Assembly (NCBI RefSeq): GCF_900113545.1
Contig: NZ_FOPS01000005.1
Coordinates: 62,001 to 126,000 of the forward strand
DNA length: 64,000 nucleotides
Direction of reading: 5' to 3'
DNA from: Neisseria elongata subsp. elongata
Lineage (GTDB): Bacteria; Pseudomonadota; Gammaproteobacteria; Burkholderiales; Neisseriaceae
Positions 55,828 through 64,000 of this stretch are shown here, in pieces (position 1 is the first letter of the stretch; each line of letters opens with the position of its first letter). The position numbers and the translations under genes were made by a program. Under the pieces are notes generated by a model that saw only the letters and a list, made by a program, of their open reading frames with translations, did not search any database and was not told where the DNA came from.

Positions 55828-57150
55828 TCATAATTCATAAACAAAAACGGCCGACCCACGTTTGCTGTTCCGGTATTCCCGCTGCCGCTCGAGAGGCAAA
55901 TCTTCGGGAGAGGCCGTCTGAAAACCCCTTTCGGCAAACCAATCGCCGGTTTGCGTGGAAAGGGCAAACAGCCGTTTGCAGCCCAACCGTCTGGCTTTAT
56001 CCAACGTATGCTCCAACAGCAACTCGCCGTAGCCGCCGTCCTGGGCTTCCGACGACACGGCCAAACAGGCCAGCTCGCTGCAATCAGGCGCGTCGGCAAA
56101 AGTCTTCACAGCAACACAGCCGTAAATCCGGCGGTCATGCTCCAGTACGGAAAAATCGCCAATATGGGTTTCCAAATAGCGGAGGCTGCGGCGCAACAAA
56201 ATGCCCGCCTCTTCCAGCGGCCGTATCATGGTAACGATATCCGCAATATCTCCGCCCTCGGCCGGACGGATACACATAAACGGATTTTGCGCGATAGAGG
56301 TGCCCGTACCGTTATGGGTAAACAATTCGCCAATCAGGGCACCGTCGTTCAGACCGGAAAGGATTTGGCAGCGGCCGACACCCTTGCCGACGGCATTCAG
56401 GGCGGCATCAAGCAAATCGTGCTGGCGATGACAGATACGGCCGCTTTTCAGACGGCCTTCCGCTTCTTCGGCAGAAAGGTTCGGTAACAGGCGGCCGTTT
56501 TCGTCCAAAATGCCATCCTGCCCAATCAGGAACAACAGCTTGTCCGCTTTCAGGGCGACGGCGGCGGTTTCGGCAATTTCCGCCATGCTGAGATTGAACA
56601 GTTTGCCGCTCGCAGAGGCGGCCAGCGGATTCAGTAAAACCACCGCGCCCTCATCCAGGCTGCGGCTGACGGATTCGGCATCGATTTTCCGCACCCGGCC
56701 GGTATAGCCCATGTCGATGCCGTCGATGATGCCGATGGGGCGGGCCGATAAAAAATTGCCGGCGGCAATCTTCAATCTGCCGCCGCGCCGGGGCGAATGC
56801 ACAGGACCCAGCGACAAAGCCGCCTCGATATCGAAGCGCAGTTTGCCGCAGGCTTGTTTGGCAAAATCCAAAACGGTTTCGTCGGTAATCCGCCGTCCTT
56901 GATGATATTGCGGGGAAATACCGGCAGCCGAGGACAGTTCGTTGATTTGGCTGCGGCTGCCGTAAACCAACACCAGCCTTACCCCCAGCCCGGCAACCAG
57001 GGCGAGGTCGGCGGCGACGCTGCGGAAGCGTTCGGGCTGCAGCAAGCCGCTGGCGATACCGACCACCAGCGTTTTGCCGCGCAAATAATCGATATAAGGC
57101 GCGGCTTCGCGGAAATTTCGGATGAAAACGGAAAGGGCGGCGGCATCCAT
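55828..57150 (-). CDS. argA: N-acetylglutamate synthase
   Basis: First step of arginine synthesis. 440 residues from ATG 57148-57150; a TTG five codons upstream is possible but lacks support. The N-terminal amino-acid-kinase domain (LVVGIASGLL; RLVLVYGSRSQINELS) binds the arginine regulator. The C-terminal GNAT domain (LACLAVSSEAQDGGYGELLLEHTLDKA) holds the acetyltransferase; RGFQTAS encodes a DUS. Length and two-domain order fit bacterial ArgA. Confidence 0.95.
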   Translation of the reverse strand: MDAAALSVFIRNFREAAPYIDYLRGKTLVVGIASGLLQPERFRSVAADLALVAGLGVRLVLVYGSRSQINELSSAAGISPQYHQGRRITDETVLDFAKQACGKLRFDIEAALSLGPVHSPRRGGRLKIAAGNFLSARPIGIIDGIDMGYTGRVRKIDAESVSRSLDEGAVVLLNPLAASASGKLFNLSMAEIAETAAVALKADKLLFLIGQDGILDENGRLLPNLSAEEAEGRLKSGRICHRQHDLLDAALNAVGKGVGRCQILSGLNDGALIGELFTHNGTGTSIAQNPFMCIRPAEGGDIADIVTMIRPLEEAGILLRRSLRYLETHIGDFSVLEHDRRIYGCVAVKTFADAPDCSELACLAVSSEAQDGGYGELLLEHTLDKARRLGCKRLFALSTQTGDWFAERGFQTASPEDLPLERQREYRNSKRGSAVFVYEL

Positions 57151-57165
57151 ATGTTTATATTGCAA

Positions 57166-57630
57166 TCAGCGGTTTAAAGCGATATAGAACAGTTGCAGAA
57201 TCAGGACGGTCAGCATTCCCAACGCCGCTACCATCCAATGATTGTTTTCACGGCTTTTAACCGGTGCGGCAGCCTGAACCTGCACCGGAATTTGCGGCAG
57301 CGGCACCTTCTGAGCGGCATAATGGCCTTTGTCTTCCAATTCGGGCGGCAAGCCGCCGTTCTGTCCGGAATGTTCGAGCAGATAGTCGGCCTGCTCTTTG
57401 CTGAACGAATTCCGTCCGCGCACGTAGGTTCCCAAACGGCGCACCAGTTCGATGTCGCTGATACCGTCGAGCATCCAGTCAATAGAGGCCACATCGGCTC
57501 GGGCAACGAAATCTTTGGCTTTAAACAATCCCTGGCAGTCGGCACATTTGACAAAGCCTTGTGCGACGTTCAACTGACTCTCTTTGACCTTCAAATAGGT
57601 TTTGCAGTGCGGGCAGGAGCAAATCGGCAT
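57166..57630 (-). CDS. Zinc-ribbon protein with C-terminal membrane anchor
   Basis: 154 residues from ATG 57628-57630 (MPICSCPHCKTYLKV); a longer frame upstream runs through a DUS and the pyrE region. N-terminal MJ0042-like zinc ribbon with CPHC and CADC, a middle part with DIELVRRLGTYVRGRNSFSKEQADYLLEHSG, and a single membrane helix at the end (WMVAALGMLTVLILQLFYIAL). Tail-anchored, zinc domain in the cytoplasm; role unknown. Lies 15 bp before argA and is probably co-transcribed with it. Confidence 0.82.
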   Translation of the reverse strand: MPICSCPHCKTYLKVKESQLNVAQGFVKCADCQGLFKAKDFVARADVASIDWMLDGISDIELVRRLGTYVRGRNSFSKEQADYLLEHSGQNGGLPPELEDKGHYAAQKVPLPQIPVQVQAAAPVKSRENNHWMVAALGMLTVLILQLFYIALNR

Positions 57631-57706
57631 AATGTGTTTCTTTATATTTTTTCTGCGGGTGGCGCGGCCGTCTGAAAAAGGCTTCAGACGGCTGCGCAGG
57701 ATAAAA

Positions 57707-58348
57707 TCAGGCAACGCCGTAGCGTTCGCGGTAAGCACGCACGGGTTCGAGGAAACCGCCGAACTCGGCGTTGTTTTGCAGCAGCGTGAACAAGTCGTTC
57801 AGATTGGCAATGGCAACGACGGGCAGGCCGTATTGTTTTTCCACTTCCTGAACGGCGGATAATTCGCCCGTGCCTTTTTCCATGCGGTCGAGCGCGATGG
57901 CGACGGCGGCGGGCGTCGCGCCTTCGGCTTCAATCAGCCTGACCGATTCGCGCACGGATGTGCCGGCGGAAATCACGTCGTCGATAATCAACACGCGGCC
58001 TTTGAGCGGCGCACCGACCAACACGCCGCCTTCGCCGTGGTCTTTCGCTTCTTTGCGGTTGTAGGCAAACGGCACGTTCACGCCTTTTTCCGCCAGCATC
58101 ATAGCCGTGGCGGCAGCCAAGATGATGCCTTTGTAGGCAGGGCCGAACAGCATGTCGAATTTGATGCCGCTTTCGATGATGGCTTGTGCGTAGAATTTGG
58201 CCAGTTGCAGCGTGGAAGCGCCGTCGTTGAACAATCCGGCGTTAAAAAAATACGGCGACTGCCGGCCGGCCTTGGTGGTGAATTCGCCGAATTTCAATAC
58301 GTTCTGCTTTAGGGCGAAGGTCAGGAATTCTTGACGGAAATCAGACAT
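57707..58348 (-). CDS. pyrE: Orotate phosphoribosyltransferase
   Basis: 213 residues from ATG 58346-58348 (MSDFRQEFLTFAL); the longer open frame is excluded because it runs through the DUS hairpin at 58411-58447. Converts orotate and PRPP to OMP. PRPP loop VLIIDDVISAGTS and the flexible loop YNRKEAKDHGEGG are intact. Confidence 0.97.
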   Translation of the reverse strand: MSDFRQEFLTFALKQNVLKFGEFTTKAGRQSPYFFNAGLFNDGASTLQLAKFYAQAIIESGIKFDMLFGPAYKGIILAAATAMMLAEKGVNVPFAYNRKEAKDHGEGGVLVGAPLKGRVLIIDDVISAGTSVRESVRLIEAEGATPAAVAIALDRMEKGTGELSAVQEVEKQYGLPVVAIANLNDLFTLLQNNAEFGGFLEPVRAYRERYGVA

Positions 58349-58410
58349 TGTCGTGCTTTCGGTTGCCAAATTTAAAGCGGGGATTATAAAGGATGATGGC
58401 GGTAATGGGC

Positions 58411-58447
58411 AGGCCGTCTGAAAGGTTTTGCACTTTTCAGACGGCCT
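58411..58447. terminator. AG-DUS hairpin between the protease gene and pyrE
   Basis: AGGCCGTCTGAAA (58411-58423) pairs with TTTCAGACGGCCT (58435-58447); 19 bp beyond the protease stop on the minus strand. Confidence 0.8.
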
Positions 58448-58466
58448 CCCTTGCCTTGATGCAACA

Positions 58467-60896
58467 TTAGGCAAGATAGAAATTGGATGCTTCAAGCTGT
58501 TCCAAGTGGTTGGACAAGGTGACCAAGTGTATCGGCGCACCGCTGCCGTTGCCGTCCGCATCATAGCTCAGCTTGCCGGTTGCACGGTCGTAGAGCAGGT
58601 GTTGGTCGGCCGTGGCGGCGGCCGCGCCGCCGATATGGGCGGAAGTGATGCCACCGGCGAGGGTGCTGAAAATCTCTTTCGCCAAGCCGATACGGTCTTC
58701 GCCGGGGGTAAAGTCGGTGATGACATCGGCAGAACCGCTGTGCGGACGTTCGGCGAAAAGGAAGGTGTCGCGACCCGCGCTGCCGGTCAATGTATCCCGT
58801 CCGCCGCCGCCATGCAGGACATCGTTACCCGCTCCTCCAGACAAGCGGTCGTTGCCGCCTCCGCCGGATATGAAATCGTTACCGCCGTTGCCGTTGATGA
58901 TGTTGTTTGCCGAATTTCCGACGATGGTGTCGTTAAAACGGCTGCCTTCGGCGTTTTCGATGACGGTGCCGTAACCGATAAAGGCCTGGCCGTCATCCAA
59001 CAGGCTGTCGCTTCGGGCACCGCTATGCTGCCACGTTCCACCGTTGAGGTTGAGGTAAACCGCTTGCCGTTCTGCGGAAGCATCGAACGTGTCGTTGCCG
59101 CCTCCGTCCCAGATATAACGGTCGCCTATGGTGTAGGTGTCGCTGCCGGTACGCTGATAAGGGTTTACGCCGTAGAGATATTGGATGGCGGCCACGTCGA
59201 AAATCTGCGCCACTTTGTCGGTATAAAAATACTCCGACGGTTCGGCTCCGTGATACGACATGACGGTAAAGGCCGTAGAGTCTTCGCCACTCGGCAGAAA
59301 AGGAGCTTCATCGCTGTGGCCGTAATGGCCCGGATGTTTCAATCCGAGGGCATGGCCGATTTCGTGTACGGCTACAGACGGATATTTGATGCTGCCGACA
59401 ATGTTGTTGGACGCATCGTTTACCCAGTCATAAGTATTTTTCAAATGAATAATGGATGCGTTGATTTCACCGGTGTTAGGATAGAAAAGGGTTTCGGCGT
59501 AACCTACTGCATCGCCCCCTTGACTGCTCAAACTGTCGCGTTGGAAACGGATATCGACATTGTCGCTGTCGGCCGTTTCGCGGAAAGTCAGATTCGACAC
59601 TTCCGACCAGGCTTTCAAAGCGTTGCGGACGGCATTTTGCTGAGTGGCGGTATAGGGTTCGAAACCGTTGTCTTGCGACGACTTGATAAAGCTGTAACTC
59701 AACTCCGCACCCTGCCCCCTTTTTTCCGTCCAGCTCAAAGTGATGGGCGTATGCACCAGCGACGAAATGAAGTACGGCAGTTCGCTGCTGCCGTCGCTGC
59801 CGTGAACGGTAACGGTAATATTGCGGCTGTTGCCGTCGCTTGCCGTTGCGGTAAAGGTTTCGGTTACCCGCATACCTTCCCCGAGGCCGTCTGAATGGCT
59901 GTTTAAGGTATATGTCCAGCGGCCATCGGACGTCATGGCGAATTTGCCGTGCAATCCGTCGATTTCCCGCTCTAAAAACCGCGGATGATCATTGCGGTCG
60001 GGATCGCTGATATTCAGCTTCCCGCTCACCGAAGCACCGTCCGATTCCCTGACGCTCCCTGCGCTACTGCCGCTGATGACTGACGGATCATCACGGTCTC
60101 TGACGGTAATATTGATATTTTGCCGCCCGCCGTCTTCCGTTTTGACGGTAAAGGTATCGACTGCAGTTTCCCCTGCGCCCAATACACGGGCCTTGTTGGC
60201 ATCAACCGTGTAACGCCATTGGCCGTCGTGTAAAGAAAATTTGCCGTAAGTGCCCTGGATTTCGGCATCCTGCACCGCAACTGGCTGTCCTTTGCTGGTT
60301 GCCCCGATGTGGCCGGATGCCGACTTGGTGCTGTCGGCAGAAGCCCGCATGGTGCCGCTGAACACGGTATCGCTCGCCGGTGACACGGACGGTTTGCCGC
60401 CGTTGCCGGGAGCAGGCGGCGAAGAAGGGGCGGACGGGCTGCTTGCACCATCTCCGCCTCCACCGCCTCCTGCTGCTGCCGCTGCGGCACCCGCCGCCAA
60501 CAATCCGCCGCCTACCAACCACCAAGCCGATGGTGCGGAAGCGGAAGCAGCGGAAGCCGATGCACCACCCATGCCGCCACTGACGGTCTGCGCCAACATG
60601 GCCGCCACTTCGGGTTCGACCGATTCGACACCGATGCCGCTCAAAGCATGGTAGCTGCCGTCCTGCACCGTATACAAATGATTGGGATAATTGAAATAAT
60701 TGCCTACCGCCCAAATCGGCTTATCGGTTTGATTGGCAGAAAATATCAGCAAATCATTGCCTTCGCGCATGAACACGGCCTCTTCACCGGCTGCGGTTTC
60801 CAGCAGCAAGATGCGGTTGGCCTGAGCCGTCGGCGCGGATTTTCCCGGCATCAAGGTTTGCGCGACTTTCCCGTTATTCAAAATATGCAGCTTCAT
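58467..60896 (-). CDS. RTX metalloprotease (serralysin-type) with Bap-like N-terminus and VCBS domains
   Basis: 809 residues from ATG 60894-60896, six bases after GGAAAA; an earlier in-frame start has no ribosome site. Residues 1-90 look like the Bap/BapA prefix domain of type I-secreted adhesins, followed by the usual WWLVGGGLLAAGAAAAAAGG linker. Residues 215-270 and 315-365 are two VCBS-like beta domains. The M10 metalloprotease domain (about 385-580) has HEIGHALGLKHP with His511, Glu512, His515 and His521, and a VMSYHG Met-turn (Met546). RTX calcium repeats GGxGxD run from about 667 to 706, then a serralysin-like C-terminal secretion end (EASNFYLA). Export by a type I system is expected; none is encoded in this window. 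DNA of the opposite strand is open by chance. Confidence 0.9.
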   Translation of the reverse strand: MKLHILNNGKVAQTLMPGKSAPTAQANRILLLETAAGEEAVFMREGNDLLIFSANQTDKPIWAVGNYFNYPNHLYTVQDGSYHALSGIGVESVEPEVAAMLAQTVSGGMGGASASAASASAPSAWWLVGGGLLAAGAAAAAAGGGGGGDGASSPSAPSSPPAPGNGGKPSVSPASDTVFSGTMRASADSTKSASGHIGATSKGQPVAVQDAEIQGTYGKFSLHDGQWRYTVDANKARVLGAGETAVDTFTVKTEDGGRQNINITVRDRDDPSVISGSSAGSVRESDGASVSGKLNISDPDRNDHPRFLEREIDGLHGKFAMTSDGRWTYTLNSHSDGLGEGMRVTETFTATASDGNSRNITVTVHGSDGSSELPYFISSLVHTPITLSWTEKRGQGAELSYSFIKSSQDNGFEPYTATQQNAVRNALKAWSEVSNLTFRETADSDNVDIRFQRDSLSSQGGDAVGYAETLFYPNTGEINASIIHLKNTYDWVNDASNNIVGSIKYPSVAVHEIGHALGLKHPGHYGHSDEAPFLPSGEDSTAFTVMSYHGAEPSEYFYTDKVAQIFDVAAIQYLYGVNPYQRTGSDTYTIGDRYIWDGGGNDTFDASAERQAVYLNLNGGTWQHSGARSDSLLDDGQAFIGYGTVIENAEGSRFNDTIVGNSANNIINGNGGNDFISGGGGNDRLSGGAGNDVLHGGGGRDTLTGSAGRDTFLFAERPHSGSADVITDFTPGEDRIGLAKEIFSTLAGGITSAHIGGAAAATADQHLLYDRATGKLSYDADGNGSGAPIHLVTLSNHLEQLEASNFYLA

Positions 60897-61021
60897 TATG
60901 TTTTCCGTTCCCAACCTGCGGATGACGTTTGCGCAGACTGTTATGTGTTTGTAAAGAAATAGAGACGGAATATACGCGAACTTCAATATACTTTACAAGC
61001 CATACCGCTCGGTGCACTTTC

Positions 61022-61033
61022 AGGTCGTCTGAA
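61022..61033 (+). repeat. Mucosa-dialect uptake sequence (AG-mucDUS)
   Basis: AGGTCGTCTGAA just upstream of the exonuclease III gene. A second exact copy is at 63631-63642 in the amidase gene, where GGGTCGTCTGAA (63039-63050) is one base off. Confidence 0.75.
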
Positions 61034-61083
61034 AAAAAGTGGGTTACAATGTCGCCTTTCTTATTTACCAAACCTTACAAAAT

Positions 61084-61860
61084 ATGCTGAAAATCATCTC
61101 TGCCAACGTCAACGGCATCCGCTCCGCCTACAAAAAAGGATTTTACGAATACATCGCCGCATCGGGCGCGGACATTGTCTGCGTGCAGGAACTCAAAGCG
61201 CAGGAAGCCGATTTGTCGGACGATATGAAAAATCCGCACGGGATGCACGGCCATTGGCATTGCGCCGAAAAACGCGGTTACAGCGGCGTGGCGGTGTACA
61301 GCAAACGCGCACCTGACAATGTACAAATCGGTATGGGCATTGAAGAATTCGACAGGGAAGGACGGTTCGTGCGCTGCGATTTCGGCAAGCTGTCGGTGAT
61401 TTCGCTTTATCTGCCCAGCGGCACCAGCGCGCCGGAGCGGCAGGAATTGAAATACCGTTTTTTAGATGCGTTCTACCCCATGCTTGAAGCCATGAAGGCG
61501 GAAGGGCGCAACATTGTCGTCTGCGGCGACTGGAACATCGCCCACCAAAACATCGACCTGAAAAATTGGAAAGGCAATCAGAAAAACTCAGGCTTCCTGC
61601 CCGAAGAACGCGAATGGATAGGCAGAGTTATACGCGATTTGGGCTGGACGGACATGTGGCGCACGCTCTATCCCGACAATCCGGGCTATACTTGGTGGAG
61701 CAACCGCGGACAGGCGTATGCGAAAGATGTCGGGTGGCGCATCGACTATCAGATGGTTACGCCCGAACTCGCCGCCAAAGCGGTGTCCGCACATGTTTAT
61801 AAAGACGAAAAATTTTCCGACCATGCGCCTTTAGTCGTGGAGTACGATTATGTCATCTGA
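61084..61860 (+). CDS. xth: Exodeoxyribonuclease III / AP endonuclease
   Basis: 258 residues from ATG 61084 (MLKIISANVNGIRS); an ATG 45 bases upstream has no ribosome site. Base-excision repair enzyme of the ExoIII family: VCVQELKAQ (metal Glu), GDWNIAH, WWSNRGQAYAKDVGWRIDY and SDHAPLVVEY (catalytic Asp-His). Neisseria has two such enzymes (NApe and NExo); I cannot tell which this is. Its end overlaps the next gene by 11 bases. Confidence 0.94.
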   Translation: MLKIISANVNGIRSAYKKGFYEYIAASGADIVCVQELKAQEADLSDDMKNPHGMHGHWHCAEKRGYSGVAVYSKRAPDNVQIGMGIEEFDREGRFVRCDFGKLSVISLYLPSGTSAPERQELKYRFLDAFYPMLEAMKAEGRNIVVCGDWNIAHQNIDLKNWKGNQKNSGFLPEEREWIGRVIRDLGWTDMWRTLYPDNPGYTWWSNRGQAYAKDVGWRIDYQMVTPELAAKAVSAHVYKDEKFSDHAPLVVEYDYVI

Positions 61861-62248
61861 AACTAAAAAACGCCGCCGCAAACAAGGCACAGGCCAAGCC
61901 TCCGGGCCGTCTGAAAAACGGCCGCTGATTGCGTTCACGCCTGCCTTTAAATACGGCGTGTTGTGGATGTCGGCCGCCTTTTTTCTGCCCATGCTGTTAT
62001 GGACGCTGTTTACCCTGGCCACACTGAGCGGCCGTATCCCCGTGATGCGTCCGAATCAGGGCTGGGCAATCGCCTGGCTGCTGCTCGCCCTGCCCTGCCT
62101 GCTGACCGCCGCCAAATACTTCCGCTGGCAGGGCGCGAACAAATGGGGCTGGATTGCCTCCGCCCTGTTCGGCTATGCCGTGCTGTCCGTACCCGCCGCG
62201 CTGCTGATTCACTTCCAAATCGCCGAATGGCTGGGAGTGAAACTGTGA
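61850..62248 (+). CDS. Small inner-membrane protein
   Basis: 132 residues; basic N-terminus (ETKKRRRKQG), an AG-DUS in frame coding GPSEKR, then three membrane helices (about 37-58, 70-88 and 100-122). No family that I recognise. Starts inside the xth end and its stop overlaps the GTG of the next gene, so the three genes form one translationally coupled unit. Confidence 0.75.
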   Translation: MSSETKKRRRKQGTGQASGPSEKRPLIAFTPAFKYGVLWMSAAFFLPMLLWTLFTLATLSGRIPVMRPNQGWAIAWLLLALPCLLTAAKYFRWQGANKWGWIASALFGYAVLSVPAALLIHFQIAEWLGVKL

Positions 62249-62808
62249 GGCCGTCAGAAAACGGAGATACTGTCGGGCAGGCGGATGTCCGCGAAACCGA
62301 AACAGGCAAACCGGCACGGAAGAAATGTTATCGGGGAACGGCTTCCAGCCTGCTGTGGGCGGGAGGTTTGGCCGCTTTCGCCCTTTATATGCTATGGGGT
62401 ATGTTTTTCTGGCTGCTTTTCCTGCCGGTTGCCTTATTAAAAATTGTGCAGCACCTGTCCGCCATGCTTTTCAGACGGCCCGAACGCGAACTGCGCGCCT
62501 GCAAAGCGGCCGTCTGGCTGGTCATAACCCTGATTTCGTACGGCATCACGCTCTACCGCGAAACCGCCGTAACCGAAAACGCCCTCCGCGCCGCCGATGC
62601 CGTCGAACGCTACCGCGCGACACACAACGCCTACCCGCCGAATCTGGCCGCAGCAGGGATAACGGAAGAAAAAGGCTTGTACCACCTGTACTATTTCCCT
62701 TCCGACCGCCGGCCGGAGCCACAGTTGGGCTACCCTTCCCCGTTCACACCGTACGACCGTTATTTCTACGATTTCGACCGCCGCGAATATGTGTTTTATC
62801 CCGATTGA
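62245..62808 (+). CDS. Membrane protein with pseudopilin-like C-terminal segment
   Basis: 187 residues from GTG 62245, which overlaps the upstream stop (GTGA). No other start fits, since the frame before this point is shadow of the previous gene. Two or three membrane helices (about 35-72 LLWAGGLAAFALYMLWGMFFWLLFLPVALL and 90-105), then a soluble end ENALRAADAVERYRATHNAYPPNLAAAGITEEKGLYHLYYFPSDRRPEPQ. The RYRATHNAYPPNLA stretch resembles the region after the N-terminal helix of type II pseudopilins. No prepilin cleavage site seen. Function unknown. Confidence 0.7.
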   Translation: MRPSENGDTVGQADVRETETGKPARKKCYRGTASSLLWAGGLAAFALYMLWGMFFWLLFLPVALLKIVQHLSAMLFRRPERELRACKAAVWLVITLISYGITLYRETAVTENALRAADAVERYRATHNAYPPNLAAAGITEEKGLYHLYYFPSDRRPEPQLGYPSPFTPYDRYFYDFDRREYVFYPD

Positions 62809-62863
62809 AATCCTTTTAGAAGCCGTCTGAAAAAACCATCTGTTGTTCGCCAAGGAACCTGAT

Positions 62864-64000
62864 ATGAAGTTTAACGAATACCACCGTTACGATGCCGTCG
62901 GCTTGGCAGAGCTGATCCGCAAAAAAGAAGTGTCGGCCGATGAAGTGTTGCAGGCAGCTTTAAACCGCTTGGACGAAGTCAACCCCAAGCTCAATCTGTT
63001 GGCGCACGATTTGCGCGAACGCGCGGCGGCGTGGCAGGGGTCGTCTGAAAATGCCGATACGCCGCTGGCGGGCGTGCCGTTTTTGCTCAAAGACCTGCTG
63101 GCGGATTGGGAAGGCGCGCCGACATGGTCGGGTTCGCGCATGATGCAGCATTACATTGCCAAGCAAAACAGCGATTTGACCCAAGCCTATCTCGATGCGG
63201 GGCTGCGCGTATTCGGCAAAACCACCACGCCCGAATGGGGCGCGTATGCCGTTACCGAAACCGAAATCTACGGCATCACGCGCAATCCGTGGCATTTGGA
63301 CTATACCGCGGGCGGCAGCAGCGGAGGCGCAGCGGCGGCAGTGGCTTCGGGCGTCGTACCCGCAGCACACGGCAGCGACGGCGGCGGTTCCATCCGCTTA
63401 CCCGCGCACAACTGCGGCGTGTTCGGGCTGAAACCCACGCGCGGCCGCAGCAGTTACGCGCCGAACGCATCGGAGGCGTGGCAAGGCTTGGTATGCGACC
63501 ATGTGTTGACCCGCAGCGTGCGCGACAGCGCGGTTTTGCTGGACATCGCCGCCCAAACCCAAGAGCGCGCCCTGTATGCCTGCCCGCCGCCGCCAGAAAA
63601 CGGTTTTGCAGGCAGCCTGAAACAAGAAACAGGTCGTCTGAAAATCGCTTTTTGGAAGCAGACATGGTTTGGCGGCGGCAACGACGAAGGCACGGAAGCC
63701 GCGTTCGCCCATAGTTTGAAACTAATGCAAGATGCGGGACACGAATTGGAAGAAGCCGCGCCCGATTTTGCGCCACCCGAACAGCTCAACCGCGCCGCCC
63801 GCGTCATCGTTATGGGCGAAACGGCAAAACTGTTCTACCAATATCAATACGAAACCGGACAAAAACTGCCGCACCGCCTACTTGAGCCGACAACGTGGGC
63901 AATGATTGTGCAGGGTCGGCAAATCAGCGCGGGCGAAATGGCATGGGCGCGCGACGTGATGCTGGCGCAGGAGCGTGCCGCCAAAGCATTTTTTACGCGC
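62864..64000 (+). CDS. Amidase-signature hydrolase, 3' end outside window
   Basis: First 379 residues; the reading is open to the window end. Amidase-signature family with the Ser-Ser-Lys triad Lys76 (FLLKDL), Ser152 (GGSSGG) and Ser176 (DGGGSIRLP), spaced as in FAAH and GatA-type enzymes. The GVPFLLKDL and [12 protein letters not shown] segments are typical. More likely a general amidase than GatA, since no gatB/gatC is seen. AAGGAACC precedes ATG 62864. Contains a kingDUS (63610-63621) and a mucDUS (63631-63642) ten bases apart in the coding sequence. Confidence 0.9.
   Translation, partial: MKFNEYHRYDAVGLAELIRKKEVSADEVLQAALNRLDEVNPKLNLLAHDLRERAAAWQGSSENADTPLAGVPFLLKDLLADWEGAPTWSGSRMMQHYIAKQNSDLTQAYLDAGLRVFGKTTTPEWGAYAVTETEIYGITRNPWHLDYTAGGSSGGAAAAVASGVVPAAHGSDGGGSIRLPAHNCGVFGLKPTRGRSSYAPNASEAWQGLVCDHVLTRSVRDSAVLLDIAAQTQERALYACPPPPENGFAGSLKQETGRLKIAFWKQTWFGGGNDEGTEAAFAHSLKLMQDAGHELEEAAPDFAPPEQLNRAARVIVMGETAKLFYQYQYETGQKLPHRLLEPTTWAMIVQGRQISAGEMAWARDVMLAQERAAKAFFTR

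Noticed and set aside
58428-59894. 488-codon open frame opposite the RTX protease
   Set aside because: Reverse reading of RTX and VCBS coding DNA; it begins inside the DUS terminator and has no ribosome site.

Overview
The window is a stretch of a Neisseriaceae chromosome, almost certainly a commensal or animal Neisseria and not the meningococcus or gonococcus. The main DNA uptake sequence is the AG-dialect 12-mer AGGCCGTCTGAA. It occurs many times, often as inverted pairs that act as terminators. Gene blocks are neisserial (tig-clpP with clpX elsewhere; LysM-def-fmt-rsmB-ntrY-ntrX; gmk-rpoZ-spoT; a nuo operon carrying extra genes), and one Correia-type repeat is present.

Layout. 1-8.4 kb: end of an SDR oxidoreductase, clpP, tig, rnhA, a TraB/GumN protein, a GlcD-type oxidase, an alanine-heptad lipoprotein and slyD. 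8,481-15,448: a heavily deleted Mu-like prophage whose two ends and 5-bp CTTTT target duplication can be read exactly. It keeps an intact-looking repressor and its operators, but only fragments of transposase, terminase, portal and tape measure. A Correia element lies at 15,494-15,600. 15.7-29 kb: housekeeping and conserved unknown genes (NUDIX, Pcm, rhodanese, spoT, rpoZ, gmk, apt, pbpG, clpX, a zinc-ribbon membrane protein, GNAT, DUF808, nitrilase family). 29.2-45.9 kb: complete complex I operon nuoA-N on the minus strand, with four non-nuo genes inside it (GFA protein, DUF4303 protein, chorismate mutase, cupin) and a Fur-box-like site upstream. 46-58 kb: LysM protein, def, fmt, an AT-rich two-gene insertion (DUF6884-like plus GIY-YIG-like), rsmB, a DUF4390 protein, ntrY/ntrX, argA, a zinc-ribbon protein, pyrE. 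58-64 kb: a large RTX metalloprotease with a Bap-like N-terminus and VCBS domains, exonuclease III, two membrane proteins and an amidase running off the end.

Main points of interest: (1) the mini-Mu-like prophage remnant with intact ends and repressor; (2) the two-gene AT-rich cassette in the fmt-rsmB operon, closed by the only AT-dialect uptake sequence I found; (3) Eikenella-, Simonsiella- and AG-type uptake dialects mixed together, with the Eikenella type found only between nuoM and nuoE, where the extra genes also sit; (4) a serralysin-type protease fused to an adhesin-type N-terminus; (5) a Braun-lipoprotein-like alanine-heptad lipoprotein ending in lysine; (6) two candidate structured or small RNAs.

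No tRNA, rRNA or CRISPR array was recognised. All identifications come from reading the sequence and from knowledge of protein families; no database search was run.
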